Part shown: piece after piece, positions 45,814-55,402 of the stretch | Position numbering within the stretch: the first letter of the stretch is position 1 | Layout of the letters: the number at the start of each line of letters is the position of its first letter | Source: an uncultured Allomuricauda sp. | Lineage (GTDB): Bacteria > Bacteroidota > Bacteroidia > Flavobacteriales > Flavobacteriaceae | Reading direction: 5' to 3' | Length of the DNA stretch: 64,000 nucleotides | Assembly (NCBI RefSeq): GCF_947495325.1 | Contig: NZ_CANLYK010000001.1 | Coordinates: 1,736,001-1,800,000, forward strand | The notes under the pieces: generated by a model | Seen by the model: the letters and a program-made list of their open reading frames with translations, nothing else | What the model was told of the DNA's origin: nothing | Database searches by the model: none | Position numbers and translations under genes: made by a program

Positions 45814-47142
45814 TTATCTCATGTTCTGCATCATTTGCATCATTTTCTTGCCTCCACCGCCTTGCATCATCTTCATCATCTTGCTCATTTGCTCAAATTG
45901 TTTTAACAGTTGATTGACCTCTTGAATGGTACGACCGCTTCCCAAAGCAATTCTTTTTTTACGACTGGCATTTAATTTTGAAGGGGTTGAACGTTCGTCT
46001 GGAGTCATGGAATGAATAATGGCTTCAATATGTTTAAAGGCATCATCATCAATATCCAACCCTTTCAATGCTTTTCCTGCGCCTGGAATCATCCCCATAA
46101 GGTCTTTCATGTTCCCCATCTTCTTGATCTGCTGTATTTGGCTCAAGAAGTCATCAAACCCAAATTTATTTTTGGCTATTTTCTTTTGGATTTTACGTGC
46201 CTGCTCTTCATCAAATTGTTCTTGGGCACGTTCCACCAAAGAAACCACATCACCCATTCCAAGAATTCTATCGGCCATTCTGGAAGGGTAGAATACATCT
46301 ATGGCCTCCATTTTTTCCCCTGTTCCGATAAATTTGATAGGCTTATCAACAACAGATTTGATTGATATTGCGGCACCACCACGGGTATCACCATCCAATT
46401 TTGTAAGTATTACTCCATCAAAATTAAGGACATCGTTAAAGGCCTTTGCCGTGTTCACAGCATCTTGCCCAGTCATGGAATCTACTACAAACAGCGTTTC
46501 TTGTGGGGTAATTGCCTTATGGATGTTTTCAATTTCGGTCATCATTTGTTCATCAACTGCCAAACGACCCGCTGTATCTATGATAACTATATTACATCCT
46601 AAGCTTTTTGCATGCTTAACTCCGGCTTTTGCTATTGAAACGGGGTCATTGTTTTCCCTATCCGAATATACATCCACGCCAATTTGTTCGCCTACAACGT
46701 GCAATTGATCTATTGCCGCAGGACGGTATACATCACAGGCAACCAAAAGTGGTTTTTTGGCCTTTTTGTTTTTTAAATAATTGGCCAGTTTACCGGAAAA
46801 AGTTGTTTTACCAGAACCTTGTAAACCTGACATCAAAATTACGGATGGATTTCCTGAAAGGTCAATTTCTTCAGCATCTCCGCCCATCAATTGGGTCAAT
46901 TCATCCTTTACAATCTTGACCATTAATTGACCTGGCTGTAGATTGGTAAGAACGTTTTGCCCCAATGCCTTTTCTTTGACCGTGTTGGTAAATTCTTTGG
47001 CTATTTTAAAATTAACATCGGCATCCAAGAGTGCCCTTCGCACTTCTTTTAGGGTTTCCGCAACATTAATTTCGGTTATCTGCCCGTGTCCTTTTAGAAC
47101 GTGTAATGCTTTATCTAGCTTGTCACTTAAATTATCAAACAT
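45814..47142 (-). CDS. ffh: Signal recognition particle protein Ffh
   Basis: 442 residues. An N domain (1-85) precedes the GTPase G domain, with GLQGSGKTTFSGKLA, DVYRPAAIDQL, IDTAGRLAVDE and TKLDGDTRGG. The methionine-rich M domain (about 325-442) ends in MMKMMQGGGGKKMMQMM. It binds signal sequences and 4.5S RNA for co-translational targeting. No 4.5S RNA gene was recognised nearby. Confidence 0.98.
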   Translation of the reverse strand: MFDNLSDKLDKALHVLKGHGQITEINVAETLKEVRRALLDADVNFKIAKEFTNTVKEKALGQNVLTNLQPGQLMVKIVKDELTQLMGGDAEEIDLSGNPSVILMSGLQGSGKTTFSGKLANYLKNKKAKKPLLVACDVYRPAAIDQLHVVGEQIGVDVYSDRENNDPVSIAKAGVKHAKSLGCNIVIIDTAGRLAVDEQMMTEIENIHKAITPQETLFVVDSMTGQDAVNTAKAFNDVLNFDGVILTKLDGDTRGGAAISIKSVVDKPIKFIGTGEKMEAIDVFYPSRMADRILGMGDVVSLVERAQEQFDEEQARKIQKKIAKNKFGFDDFLSQIQQIKKMGNMKDLMGMIPGAGKALKGLDIDDDAFKHIEAIIHSMTPDERSTPSKLNASRKKRIALGSGRTIQEVNQLLKQFEQMSKMMKMMQGGGGKKMMQMMQNMR

Positions 47143-47186
47143 GTGCTTTCGTCATTTTTGAAGAAGGACAAATTTAAGAATAAAAA

Positions 47187-47220
47187 GAAAAGGACGGCTT
47201 TGGGGAAAGCCGTCCTTTTC
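47187..47220 (-). terminator. Strong intrinsic terminator of the acidic-lipoprotein gene
   Basis: A perfect 15-bp stem (47187-47201 with 47206-47220) with a GGGG loop lies 21 bp beyond the stop of the lipoprotein gene. It is followed on the minus strand by a T-rich tract. It separates that gene from ffh. Confidence 0.88.
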
Positions 47221-47241
47221 AAAAAAATATTGGGGAAATTC

Positions 47242-49326
47242 TTATAGTAGTTTTTCAAAAACCAGTATTTCAGTGGAATTTTCATCTTCATGAACCAGTT
47301 CAAGTCGGGTACCATCTGTTGAAAGGGATTCGAAATACCAATCATCCGTCAACTCACCAAATATTCCATCATGGTCAAAGTTTAGGTAAAACTTCAATTT
47401 ACCTTCATCATTTCTAATAACTCTCCATAGACCTTCTATAATGGGATTATCGTTTTCATCAACTTGTACTCGGTGCATTTCGTTGAAATAGAAATCCAAT
47501 CCACTAAGCTCAGTAGTCTTATCCACATCACCTTCTTTATATTGGGCAACATTCCAAGCTCCTCCCATCATTATATTCCTAATTTCAGCAACATCCCCAT
47601 CACCAGCGTTGTCATCACAAACCCGTAGTAAAATCAGTTCATAATCAACTTCTTCAACTTCAAACTTCAGTCTAGTGTTGGTAAGGTCCCTTAAAGGCCA
47701 ATCGAAGCTTACACCAGGTTCATCTCCCATCGTAATTAATAGTGATAGTACTCCATCATCGTTCAATCCTATTTCCCAAGAGCCTGTAGATGTTGTCTCG
47801 CCATTACTCAAGGTAACTACACCTCCGGTCAAAAACTTAAACTCGTATCCTAAAAGTCTATCGATTTCTTCACCTTGGTTTTTTACTTTTTTGATAATCC
47901 ACTCACACTCTGTTAAGATCTCTCTAAGCGTGTCTAGATTAGGTACTTGGAAATCACAGTCTTTGCGCAGTACTAGGTACCTCCCATTGGCATTTTGGAT
48001 TTTTACCCATCCTTCTCCACAGGCCACAATGGTCCAGTCTCCAACCATAAACTCCAATCGTTCAATCAGGGAGTTGAATCTAAAACCTGTATCAGTAAGT
48101 TCCCAGTTGCCTTCGTCGGCAAAAGCACCATTGTCAAGGTAAGCATGGATATTTCTGTTTGAAAAATTAATTGTACCATCAAAATCAAAGTCTTCATTGG
48201 ATTCTTCGATTCTCCATTTACAATATTCCAGAATAGTCGCTATGTCATCAATACGACATTCACTCCCACTATTTTCACAACGTTGCTTAAGGATAATTTT
48301 ATCTCCGTCTCCAGCGTATAGTTTTATTTTATACTCATCAATCTCATATACTATCCATTCTAAAGTGAAGTCAACTAGATTGTCAAAATCCAAGGTAAGC
48401 AGTACTCCATTGTCAGTAACTCTAGTAGTCCATGTTCCAGGAATAGCAATATCACCGTCCATAACCAACATCACGCTTCCATCTTCCATAAAATTGAGCA
48501 TATTTTCAAAGTACTGATCGGTTTGATACGTACCACTTCGTAAAACCTCACGAACTTCCCATGGACATTCCACTAAATAGGCATCTAATCTTTCTTTGGT
48601 AAAATCATCATCATTGTAATCATCGTCATCATCTTCATCACATTCATCTTTAGCCTCTTCAAGGGCATTGGCCAATTCGCCATTGCTATCTACAACTATC
48701 TCTGTTCCATCGTACTTTTTTAAGGTTACTGGAAAATCAATACTTACAAGATCATTATCTTCCAATCCAGCAAAAAACCTTCTAAGCTCCTTATCGCTTT
48801 CAATCACAACTTCTCCCGTAACCTGGTTGTCCACATTAAAGGTGAACATTGTAAGGGGGTATACAAAATCGATGCATTCAATATCATCATCGTCACCACC
48901 CTCTATACATTCAGCAGCCAATTCCCTTAATTGCTCTTTGTTTTCAATTACGATTTCAGTAAAGTCAGCAAGCGTAATGGTAATAGGGAAAATGATATCC
49001 AAAATATCGTCATCAATATCAACTTCGTCAAATATTTCTTCTATTTGATGTAGATCTTCTCTAGAATCAATGGTAACTTCAATTCCATTTACTTCAACTG
49101 TATATGGAAATTCAACGGCAAAACAGCTTGCGCCATCAACGATATTATCAAAAGAACCATCATTGGAAGATGTTTTTTCAATCAATACAGCAGTAGAAGA
49201 ATTCGCAGAAATGGTTTCCTGCTGTTCATCTCCTCCTACTTCTTCATACTCCTCCTGACATGAGGCAAAAATCAATGCCATTGAAAATAGGCAAGTGTAA
49301 ATCAGTTTAGTTATTAAATTTTTCAT
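47242..49326 (-). CDS. Large acidic modular lipoprotein with two repeat types
   Basis: 694 residues, lipobox FASC (Cys23), strongly acidic. Residues 69 to about 235 hold four repeats of roughly 42 residues with the pattern FPxTxxxxxGxEVxIxSxxEL, ended by Asp/Glu runs. Residues about 244-694 hold four repeats of roughly 105 residues. Each starts with LxxECxW, contains several Trp, and the first three end in LxxxC. The latter resemble lipocalin-like beta-barrel domains. Outer-membrane or surface location is likely; the acidic runs could bind divalent cations. It is divergent from the ECF sigma gene and carries the same upstream bipartite motif as fecR. No assigned function. Confidence 0.85.
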   Translation of the reverse strand: MKNLITKLIYTCLFSMALIFASCQEEYEEVGGDEQQETISANSSTAVLIEKTSSNDGSFDNIVDGASCFAVEFPYTVEVNGIEVTIDSREDLHQIEEIFDEVDIDDDILDIIFPITITLADFTEIVIENKEQLRELAAECIEGGDDDDIECIDFVYPLTMFTFNVDNQVTGEVVIESDKELRRFFAGLEDNDLVSIDFPVTLKKYDGTEIVVDSNGELANALEEAKDECDEDDDDDYNDDDFTKERLDAYLVECPWEVREVLRSGTYQTDQYFENMLNFMEDGSVMLVMDGDIAIPGTWTTRVTDNGVLLTLDFDNLVDFTLEWIVYEIDEYKIKLYAGDGDKIILKQRCENSGSECRIDDIATILEYCKWRIEESNEDFDFDGTINFSNRNIHAYLDNGAFADEGNWELTDTGFRFNSLIERLEFMVGDWTIVACGEGWVKIQNANGRYLVLRKDCDFQVPNLDTLREILTECEWIIKKVKNQGEEIDRLLGYEFKFLTGGVVTLSNGETTSTGSWEIGLNDDGVLSLLITMGDEPGVSFDWPLRDLTNTRLKFEVEEVDYELILLRVCDDNAGDGDVAEIRNIMMGGAWNVAQYKEGDVDKTTELSGLDFYFNEMHRVQVDENDNPIIEGLWRVIRNDEGKLKFYLNFDHDGIFGELTDDWYFESLSTDGTRLELVHEDENSTEILVFEKLL

Positions 49327-49362
49327 AGCGATTTGGATTTTTTAGTTATTCCACAACTCTAA

Positions 49363-49390
49363 AACAACTTTCAAAAAAAAAACCCTACTT
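49363..49390 (-). promoter_or_regulatory. Bipartite ECF-type promoter motif upstream of the acidic-lipoprotein gene
   Basis: Read on the minus strand: AAGTAGGGTTTT, 9 nt, AGTTGTT, ending 36 nt before the lipoprotein ATG. Both parts and the spacing are identical to the motif at 50060-50087 before fecR. The layout (two boxes about 16 nt apart) fits an ECF sigma-factor promoter. Confidence 0.6.
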
Positions 49391-49410
49391 CATCTTAAAA
49401 ATTTTTAAAA

Positions 49411-49418
49411 TATCTTTG
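49411..49418 (+). promoter_or_regulatory. Housekeeping-type -7 element of the sigma-factor gene
   Basis: TATCTTTG matches the Bacteroidetes TAnnTTTG consensus and lies 22 bp before the sigma-factor ATG. No clear -33 TTG is seen at the expected distance. Confidence 0.4.
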
Positions 49419-49440
49419 GGGTTTTGACAAACCAACTTAA

Positions 49441-49970
<530 letters not shown>

Positions 49971-49995
49971 AAGCTATTAAAATAAAAAAATCAAC

Positions 49996-50035
49996 AACTG
50001 ATAACTGATAACTGATAACTGATAACTGATAACTG
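49996..50035. repeat. Tandem heptamer array AACTGAT
   Basis: Five perfect copies of AACTGAT and a partial sixth, 25 bp after the GGCAGTA array. Two different 7-bp arrays side by side suggest slippage within an older repeat element. Confidence 0.9.
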
Positions 50036-50059
50036 TAAAATTGTTAATGGTAAACTGAA

Positions 50060-50087
50060 AAGTAGGGTTTTATAGTACATAGTTGTT
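50060..50087 (+). promoter_or_regulatory. Bipartite ECF-type promoter motif upstream of fecR
   Basis: AAGTAGGGTTTT, 9 nt, AGTTGTT, ending 24 nt before the fecR ATG. It is identical in sequence and spacing to the minus-strand motif at 49363-49390. Its location between the sigma gene and fecR implies that the anti-sigma and receptor genes have their own, sigma-dependent start. Confidence 0.6.
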
Positions 50088-50111
50088 ATTATGGTGTAAA
50101 GCATAGAAATC

Positions 50112-51023
50112 ATGCAAGAAAATTACTTGGCCAAATGGCTTAATGGAGAACTTTCTGAGGAAGAACTTACGGAATTCAAAAAAACCGAAAGTTATGCTTC
50201 ATATAAGAAATTGAAGGAGGTTTCGGGAACTTTAAAAACTCCTGAATTTGATGTTGACCAAGCTTGGAACACCTTTAAAAATAAAGGTTCTGAAGAAATG
50301 CCTAAGGTTATTACATTAAATCCATTCAAGCAATTCTTGCGGGTTGCCGCAGTTGTTGCGGTATTGCTTTCGGGTTCTTATTTCTATCTAAATAGTCTTA
50401 ACGAGTCCTTTAGTACACAATTGGCCGAACGTTCCGAGGTTTTGCTTCCTGATAATTCTGAAATTATACTGAATGCGGATTCCAAAGTCTCTTTTAGTGA
50501 GAAAAAATGGTCAGAAAAAAGAAATGTGAACTTAGAAGGTGAGGCATTTTTTAAAGTGGCCAAAGGAAAAAAATTCACTGTTTCTACTAAAAATGGCACT
50601 GTTGCTGTATTGGGGACCCAATTTAACGTGGAAAACAGAAATGGTTTCTTTGAGGTAACCTGCTACGAGGGCCTCGTAAGTGTAACCTACAATAACATTG
50701 AACGAAAATTGCCAGCGGGCACATCTTTTGTGGCCATAAATGGTAAAATTCAAGATTTTGATAATATTACCATTGCCCAACCTTCGTGGATGAGCAATGA
50801 AAGTAGCTTTCAAAGTATTCCTTTGAAATATGTATTGGCCGAATTTGAAAGACAATTTAACATTGAAGTTAAAACCGAAAATATTGATGCTGAACAGTTG
50901 TTCACGGGAACATTTAACAACAACAGTATAAAATTAGCGTTAGAAAGTATAAGCATTCCTTCACAGATTAGTTATAAATTAGGTGAAGATAACGTGCTTT
51001 TCTATGCTGGAAACACTCCGTAG
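50112..51023 (+). CDS. FecR-family anti-sigma factor
   Basis: 303 residues. The cytoplasmic N-terminus (about 1-75, YLAKWLNGELSEEELTEFKK) is followed by one membrane helix (AAVVAVLLSGSYFYL, about 78-94). The periplasmic FecR domain follows (SEVLLPDNSEIILNADSKVSF, GEAFFKVAKGKKFTVSTKNG, VAVLGTQFNV). The DUF4974 C-terminus (SIPLKYVLAEFERQFNIEV) resembles STN and contacts the receptor. It controls the adjacent sigma factor. Its end overlaps the receptor gene by 20 nt. Confidence 0.95.
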   Translation: MQENYLAKWLNGELSEEELTEFKKTESYASYKKLKEVSGTLKTPEFDVDQAWNTFKNKGSEEMPKVITLNPFKQFLRVAAVVAVLLSGSYFYLNSLNESFSTQLAERSEVLLPDNSEIILNADSKVSFSEKKWSEKRNVNLEGEAFFKVAKGKKFTVSTKNGTVAVLGTQFNVENRNGFFEVTCYEGLVSVTYNNIERKLPAGTSFVAINGKIQDFDNITIAQPSWMSNESSFQSIPLKYVLAEFERQFNIEVKTENIDAEQLFTGTFNNNSIKLALESISIPSQISYKLGEDNVLFYAGNTP

Positions 51024-53559
51024 TTTTTTCTTATCAATTTGGGCAGGGCTGTTTTTTCTTATCGCAATTGTCCCCTGCTGTGCCCAAGAGACCCAAATTG
51101 GTCTAAAACCTTATCTCTCCCAACTGGAGCAAAGGTTTGATATCAAATTTTCTTATGTTGATGAAGATTTGGAAAAGGTTGAAATCTCAACTCCTGTTTC
51201 CAATTCGTTACAAGGTATTCTAGAATCCATTCGCGCTCAGACCCAGATAAAAATAGAAAAGCTCAACGAACGTTACTATACCTTGGTCAAAAGCACTCTA
51301 GTTGATATTTGTGCCAAAGTGCTTGACAATTTTGCCGAAAATACTGTTTCAGCGGCATCCGTGGAGGTTGTGGGAAGTGAAATTGCATTGGTAACAGATT
51401 CCGAAGGCCTTTTTTCACTCCGCGATATTCCTAGGGAAGCATTGGTAAGGATTCGGTTTTTAGGCTATGTTACCAAATATGTCCCTGTAGAGAGTTTGAT
51501 TGCTCGAAACGATTGCCCCAAAATTCTTTTGGCGCAAAATTATGAGCAGCTTGAAGAGGTGGTTTTGTATGAGTTTCTAGCTCCCGGAATCATTAAACAA
51601 ACAGATGCCAGCATTACCCTAAATACTGATGAATTGGGTATACTTCCAGGACTTGTGGAACCTGATGTCTTACAAACAGTCCAGGCGTTACCGGGCATCA
51701 AGAGCATCGATGAAACTGTCTCGGACATAAACGTGCGCGGAGGAACAAACGACCAAAATCTTATTCTTTGGAATGGCATAAAAATGTATCAATCCGGACA
51801 CTTTTTTGGCCTTATTTCGGCGTTCAACCCTTATTTAACTGATAAAGTAACAGTTTTCAAAAACGGAACACCTACACAATATGGTGATGGCGTTAGCAGT
51901 GTTATTAGTATGGAAACCAAAAATGATATTGATGGCTTCTTTACAGGAGGAGCTGGCATCAATTTTATTAGTGGCGATGTCTATGGCCAAATTCCCATAA
52001 AAGATAACATGGCATTTCAATTTTCTGCACGTCGTTCCACAACCGATTTTCTAAATACGCCTACCTATAACAATTTTACGGACAGGGCCTTTCAGGATAG
52101 TGAAGTTAAAAATCAACAGAATCAAACCATTGATGAAAACTTTCAGCGAGATGAGACCTTCTTCTTTTATGATTTCTCAGGAAAATTATTGTACGATATC
52201 AATGATGGTCATCAACTACGTTTAAATTTTATTACCATTGCCAATGATTTGGAATTCACCGAAACAAATCTGGATATTGATGAAACCACACTCAGTTTAT
52301 TAGATCAGACCAATATTTCTGGAGGAATTCAATTGCAAAGCAACTGGACTGATAGGTTTTCTTCAAACCTTAATATTTATTACACCAAATATAACCTAGA
52401 TGCCCAAAGCTTGTTTGGCAACCAAGTTCAAACTCTATTTCAAAATAATAGAGTAACCGAAAATGCACTCAAAATAAATACCAACTATACCATTTCGGAA
52501 AATCTAGACTGGACCAATGGCTATCAATTTATTGAAACGGGTATTAAAAACTTTACCCAAATCAGTCAACCAAATTTCTTGAGCAATATTACAGGTGTCA
52601 TTAGAATTCATGCACCCTACACTGAAATTGGTTACACTGCAGAAGAAAATAAATTTATTGCAAGAGCAGGCGTTCGGGTAAATTATATTGAAAATTTGGC
52701 CACCTTTAATGAATTGTTGATAGAGCCTAGGCTAAATCTAAATTTTAGAGTAGCCAAATATCTTAGGGCAGAGATTTTGGGTGAATTTAAAAGTCAGTCC
52801 ACCAATCAGGTCATAGATTTGGAACAGAATTTTTTAGGTATTGAAAAAAGGAGATGGATTATTTCTGACGGAAATGAACTGCCCATCACCAAAAGTAAAC
52901 AAGGATCCCTAGGCCTTAATTACTCGAAAAATGCTCTTTACATTGGCCTTGAAGGCTTTTTTAAATACGTTGATGGCATCAGTACAAGAACCCAAGGTTT
53001 TCAGAACGAAAATCAATTTGGGGGTGAAATAGGAAACTATGACGTAAAGGGGATTGAGTTTCTCATCAACAAAAAAGGAGATAATTATAGTACATGGTTA
53101 AGTTATACCTTCAATAAGAACGATTATAAGTTTACAAGTATCACTCCAAATTCCTTTCCAAATAATCTGGATGTAAGGCATACCCTAACTTTTGCAAGCA
53201 CCTATAGCATCAAAGACCTCAAATTGGGTCTTGGAATTAACTATCGCACTGGAAAGCCTTTTACCAAACCTGAAGCAGATAATCCATTGGACACTTCATT
53301 TTTTCCCGCAAGAATTAATTATGAAACTCCAAACAACAGCCGATTGCCAGAATATGTTAGGATAGACGCTTCGGCTTCATATGGCTTTGATATGGGGAGA
53401 AAAGTTAAGGCTAATGCCGGTATTTCATTGCTCAACCTTACAAATCGGGAAAATTTGCTCAACCGTTATTACCGCCTCTCGGAAACCAACGAAATTGAAA
53501 CCGTTGAGAATGTTTCTTTGGGGATTACACCCAATGTAAGTTTTAGGGTGAGTTTTTGA
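51004..53559 (+). CDS. TonB-dependent transducer receptor with STN domain
   Basis: About 851 residues from the ATG at 51004. An in-frame GTG 21 nt upstream is possible. A signal peptide ends near CCAQ. The STN signalling domain (about 20-95) includes LEQRFDIKFSYVDEDLEKVE. A carboxypeptidase-D-like domain (about 100-180) follows, then a plug (LQTVQALPGIKSIDETVSDINVRGG) and a beta-barrel ending in NVSFRVSF. It takes up a ligand and signals through FecR to the sigma factor. No SusD follows, so the ligand may be a metal chelate, vitamin or peptide rather than a glycan. The ligand is unknown. Confidence 0.94.
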   Translation: MLETLRSFFLSIWAGLFFLIAIVPCCAQETQIGLKPYLSQLEQRFDIKFSYVDEDLEKVEISTPVSNSLQGILESIRAQTQIKIEKLNERYYTLVKSTLVDICAKVLDNFAENTVSAASVEVVGSEIALVTDSEGLFSLRDIPREALVRIRFLGYVTKYVPVESLIARNDCPKILLAQNYEQLEEVVLYEFLAPGIIKQTDASITLNTDELGILPGLVEPDVLQTVQALPGIKSIDETVSDINVRGGTNDQNLILWNGIKMYQSGHFFGLISAFNPYLTDKVTVFKNGTPTQYGDGVSSVISMETKNDIDGFFTGGAGINFISGDVYGQIPIKDNMAFQFSARRSTTDFLNTPTYNNFTDRAFQDSEVKNQQNQTIDENFQRDETFFFYDFSGKLLYDINDGHQLRLNFITIANDLEFTETNLDIDETTLSLLDQTNISGGIQLQSNWTDRFSSNLNIYYTKYNLDAQSLFGNQVQTLFQNNRVTENALKINTNYTISENLDWTNGYQFIETGIKNFTQISQPNFLSNITGVIRIHAPYTEIGYTAEENKFIARAGVRVNYIENLATFNELLIEPRLNLNFRVAKYLRAEILGEFKSQSTNQVIDLEQNFLGIEKRRWIISDGNELPITKSKQGSLGLNYSKNALYIGLEGFFKYVDGISTRTQGFQNENQFGGEIGNYDVKGIEFLINKKGDNYSTWLSYTFNKNDYKFTSITPNSFPNNLDVRHTLTFASTYSIKDLKLGLGINYRTGKPFTKPEADNPLDTSFFPARINYETPNNSRLPEYVRIDASASYGFDMGRKVKANAGISLLNLTNRENLLNRYYRLSETNEIETVENVSLGITPNVSFRVSF

Positions 53560-54462
53560 TTATTTTTCTAATCTGGACATTACAATTACATGGGGAAAAG
53601 TGATCGCGGCTAAAAAATAGAGCATTATTGAAGTAAAAAACTGATTGTCCTCTTTTAAAAGAAAATAAAGTCCGAATAACCCAATAAGCGATATCAACCA
53701 ATATTTCCAGGAAGACTTTAGGTATTGCAGCAAAGTCCATTTATTGGATGTACCGTATAAAAAATTCATTTGGTCCACTAATGATGGTATACTATGCCAT
53801 ACAATGAAATAGATACAAAAACCCCAAAGCAATGAAGCTGTCTTAAATATCACAAAAAAGATTCCTAAGAAAAAGAGCTCTTCTAAAATACTGACTTTTA
53901 AAAAATTAAAATATAAATAGAAACTTAGCTGTACAACCAGGGCAATGCCAATAACACTTGTTATTGCTAGATATACATCTTCTTGGAATTGAAATCCACT
54001 AATATCGTTTATGATTTGTGATGCTTGTTCATACTTTATATAAAAAATCATAAACAAAATAAATAAACCATACAGCGTATACAAAAGCTTATTCCATACA
54101 GTTTTTTTAGTTAAGTTTTTATTCCAATGTTGCTCACCAAAGTGAAATCCACTTATTAGAATGAAGAAAAGAAATGCCAACCTAGGAAAAAAAGAAAATG
54201 TCAATAATATGACCAAGACCGTAAAAACATATAATGCAAAAACCTTTTTTTTAGATACCTTTCCCCCACTTCGTTTTGAGCTTATATGGATCAGTTGAAT
54301 ATCATTTGATCCATGAAGAATGCCAAAGCTAAATATTAAAGCATAAGAAATAAAACCTTCAATCTGTTCACTAAAGAATACTGAAAACCATAAAGCAAAA
54401 ATGGTTATCACTATCATTACATTTCTCAATTTGACAAAATTTAGTTCATTTTGTTTAAACAT
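53560..54462 (-). CDS. blh: Brp/Blh-family beta-carotene 15,15'-dioxygenase
   Basis: 300 residues from the ATG at 54462 (a TTG 6 nt upstream is in frame). About eight membrane helices. Conserved histidine motifs: FGILHGSNDIQLIH, GFHFGEQHW and WHSIPSLVDQ, which carry the iron ligands. Blh cleaves beta-carotene to retinal, the chromophore of proteorhodopsin, whose gene is divergent 86 bp away. Convergent with the TonB receptor, with adjacent stop codons. Confidence 0.95.
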   Translation of the reverse strand: MFKQNELNFVKLRNVMIVITIFALWFSVFFSEQIEGFISYALIFSFGILHGSNDIQLIHISSKRSGGKVSKKKVFALYVFTVLVILLTFSFFPRLAFLFFILISGFHFGEQHWNKNLTKKTVWNKLLYTLYGLFILFMIFYIKYEQASQIINDISGFQFQEDVYLAITSVIGIALVVQLSFYLYFNFLKVSILEELFFLGIFFVIFKTASLLWGFCIYFIVWHSIPSLVDQMNFLYGTSNKWTLLQYLKSSWKYWLISLIGLFGLYFLLKEDNQFFTSIMLYFLAAITFPHVIVMSRLEK

Positions 54463-54510
54463 TCTCAAAAAATTATAAACAAATTTATCATTTTTTTGTT
54501 TAATTTTTAA

Positions 54511-54518
54511 TAGATTTG
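54511..54518 (+). promoter_or_regulatory. -7 element of the proteorhodopsin gene
   Basis: TAGATTTG matches TAnnTTTG exactly, 30 bp upstream of the proteorhodopsin ATG. A TTG lies only 12 bp upstream, shorter than the usual -33 spacing. On the other strand TAAATTTG (54480-54487) could serve blh. Confidence 0.45.
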
Positions 54519-54548
54519 ATTAAACAAAATTAATTAACACAAAATAAA

Positions 54549-55277
54549 ATGGAAAGTTTATTCACTTCTTTACCCATGGTAGCTAAAATTGCTACGAATG
54601 ATTATGTCGGCTTTACCTTCTTTGTAGGTTGCATGGCCATGATGGCAGCTTCTGCCTTTTTCTTTTTATCAATGAACAATTTTGATAGAAAATGGAAGAC
54701 CTCAATCCTAGTGTCAGGATTAATAACTTTTATTGCCGCAGTGCATTATTGGTATATGCGCGATTATTGGGCAGCAAATGGAGAATCCCCTACATTCTTT
54801 CGTTATGTGGACTGGATTCTTACTGTTCCTTTAATGTGCGTTGAGTTTTATCTTATTCTTAAAGTTGCAGGAGCAAAAAAATCCCTAATGTGGAAATTGA
54901 TTATTCTATCTGTAGTTATGCTCATTACCGGATATCTTGGAGAGGCAGTTTACAGAGATCAAGCACAAATATGGGGTCTTATTTCCGGTATCGCTTACTT
55001 TGCCATTGTTTATGAGATATGGTTTGGCGGCGCCAAAAAACTGGCCCAAGAAGCTGGTGGGGCCGTTCTTAGTGCACACAAAACACTATGCTGGTTTGTA
55101 TTGGTAGGCTGGGCAATCTATCCTATCGGATATATGGCAGGAACGCCGGGCTGGTATGACGGTATTTTTGGTGGTCTATCATTGGATGTGGTTTATAACA
55201 TTGGTGATGCTATTAACAAAATTGGATTTGGACTGGTTGTTTACAACCTAGCGGTTACGGCCAATTCCGATTCATAG
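54549..55277 (+). CDS. Proteorhodopsin (light-driven proton pump)
   Basis: 242 residues, seven helices. Key positions by alignment to green proteorhodopsin: His66 (for His75), Asp88 acceptor, Thr92, Glu99 donor (the DTE set of proton pumps), and Lys224 for the retinal Schiff base in GDAINKIGFG. The spectral tuning position 105 is Met96, as in many flavobacterial green-absorbing forms. It pumps protons outward under light. Retinal supply comes from the neighbouring blh. Confidence 0.98.
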   Translation: MESLFTSLPMVAKIATNDYVGFTFFVGCMAMMAASAFFFLSMNNFDRKWKTSILVSGLITFIAAVHYWYMRDYWAANGESPTFFRYVDWILTVPLMCVEFYLILKVAGAKKSLMWKLIILSVVMLITGYLGEAVYRDQAQIWGLISGIAYFAIVYEIWFGGAKKLAQEAGGAVLSAHKTLCWFVLVGWAIYPIGYMAGTPGWYDGIFGGLSLDVVYNIGDAINKIGFGLVVYNLAVTANSDS

Positions 55278-55299
55278 ATTTTTAGTTGGTTAGAGAGAA

Positions 55300-55330
55300 A
55301 GGTCATGTTCCCAAACATGGCCTTTTTTTT
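55300..55330 (+). terminator. Intrinsic terminator of the proteorhodopsin gene
   Basis: Ten-base-pair arms (55300-55309 and 55314-55323, one G-U pair), a CCCA loop, then a run of eight T, 22 bp after the stop codon. Confidence 0.9.
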
Positions 55331-55402
55331 ACATCTTCTCGGGAACATGAATCCCTAAGACTTTGAGTATGGATTGAAAACTCTATTACCTTTAATATAA
55401 GT

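Noticed and set aside
46012..46708. Long plus-strand frames opposite ffh
   Set aside because: Antisense shadows of a highly conserved essential gene.
48668..49048. 126-codon plus-strand frame inside the acidic-lipoprotein gene
   Set aside because: Ser/Thr-rich antisense shadow of an Asp/Glu/Ile-rich coding strand.
50983..51003. GTG start of the TonB receptor
   Set aside because: The ATG at 51004 gives a normal signal peptide. The GTG adds seven residues that do not improve it.
54549..55277. Sodium- or chloride-pumping rhodopsin
   Set aside because: The helix-C residues are Asp, Thr and Glu, the proton-pump set, not NDQ or NTQ.
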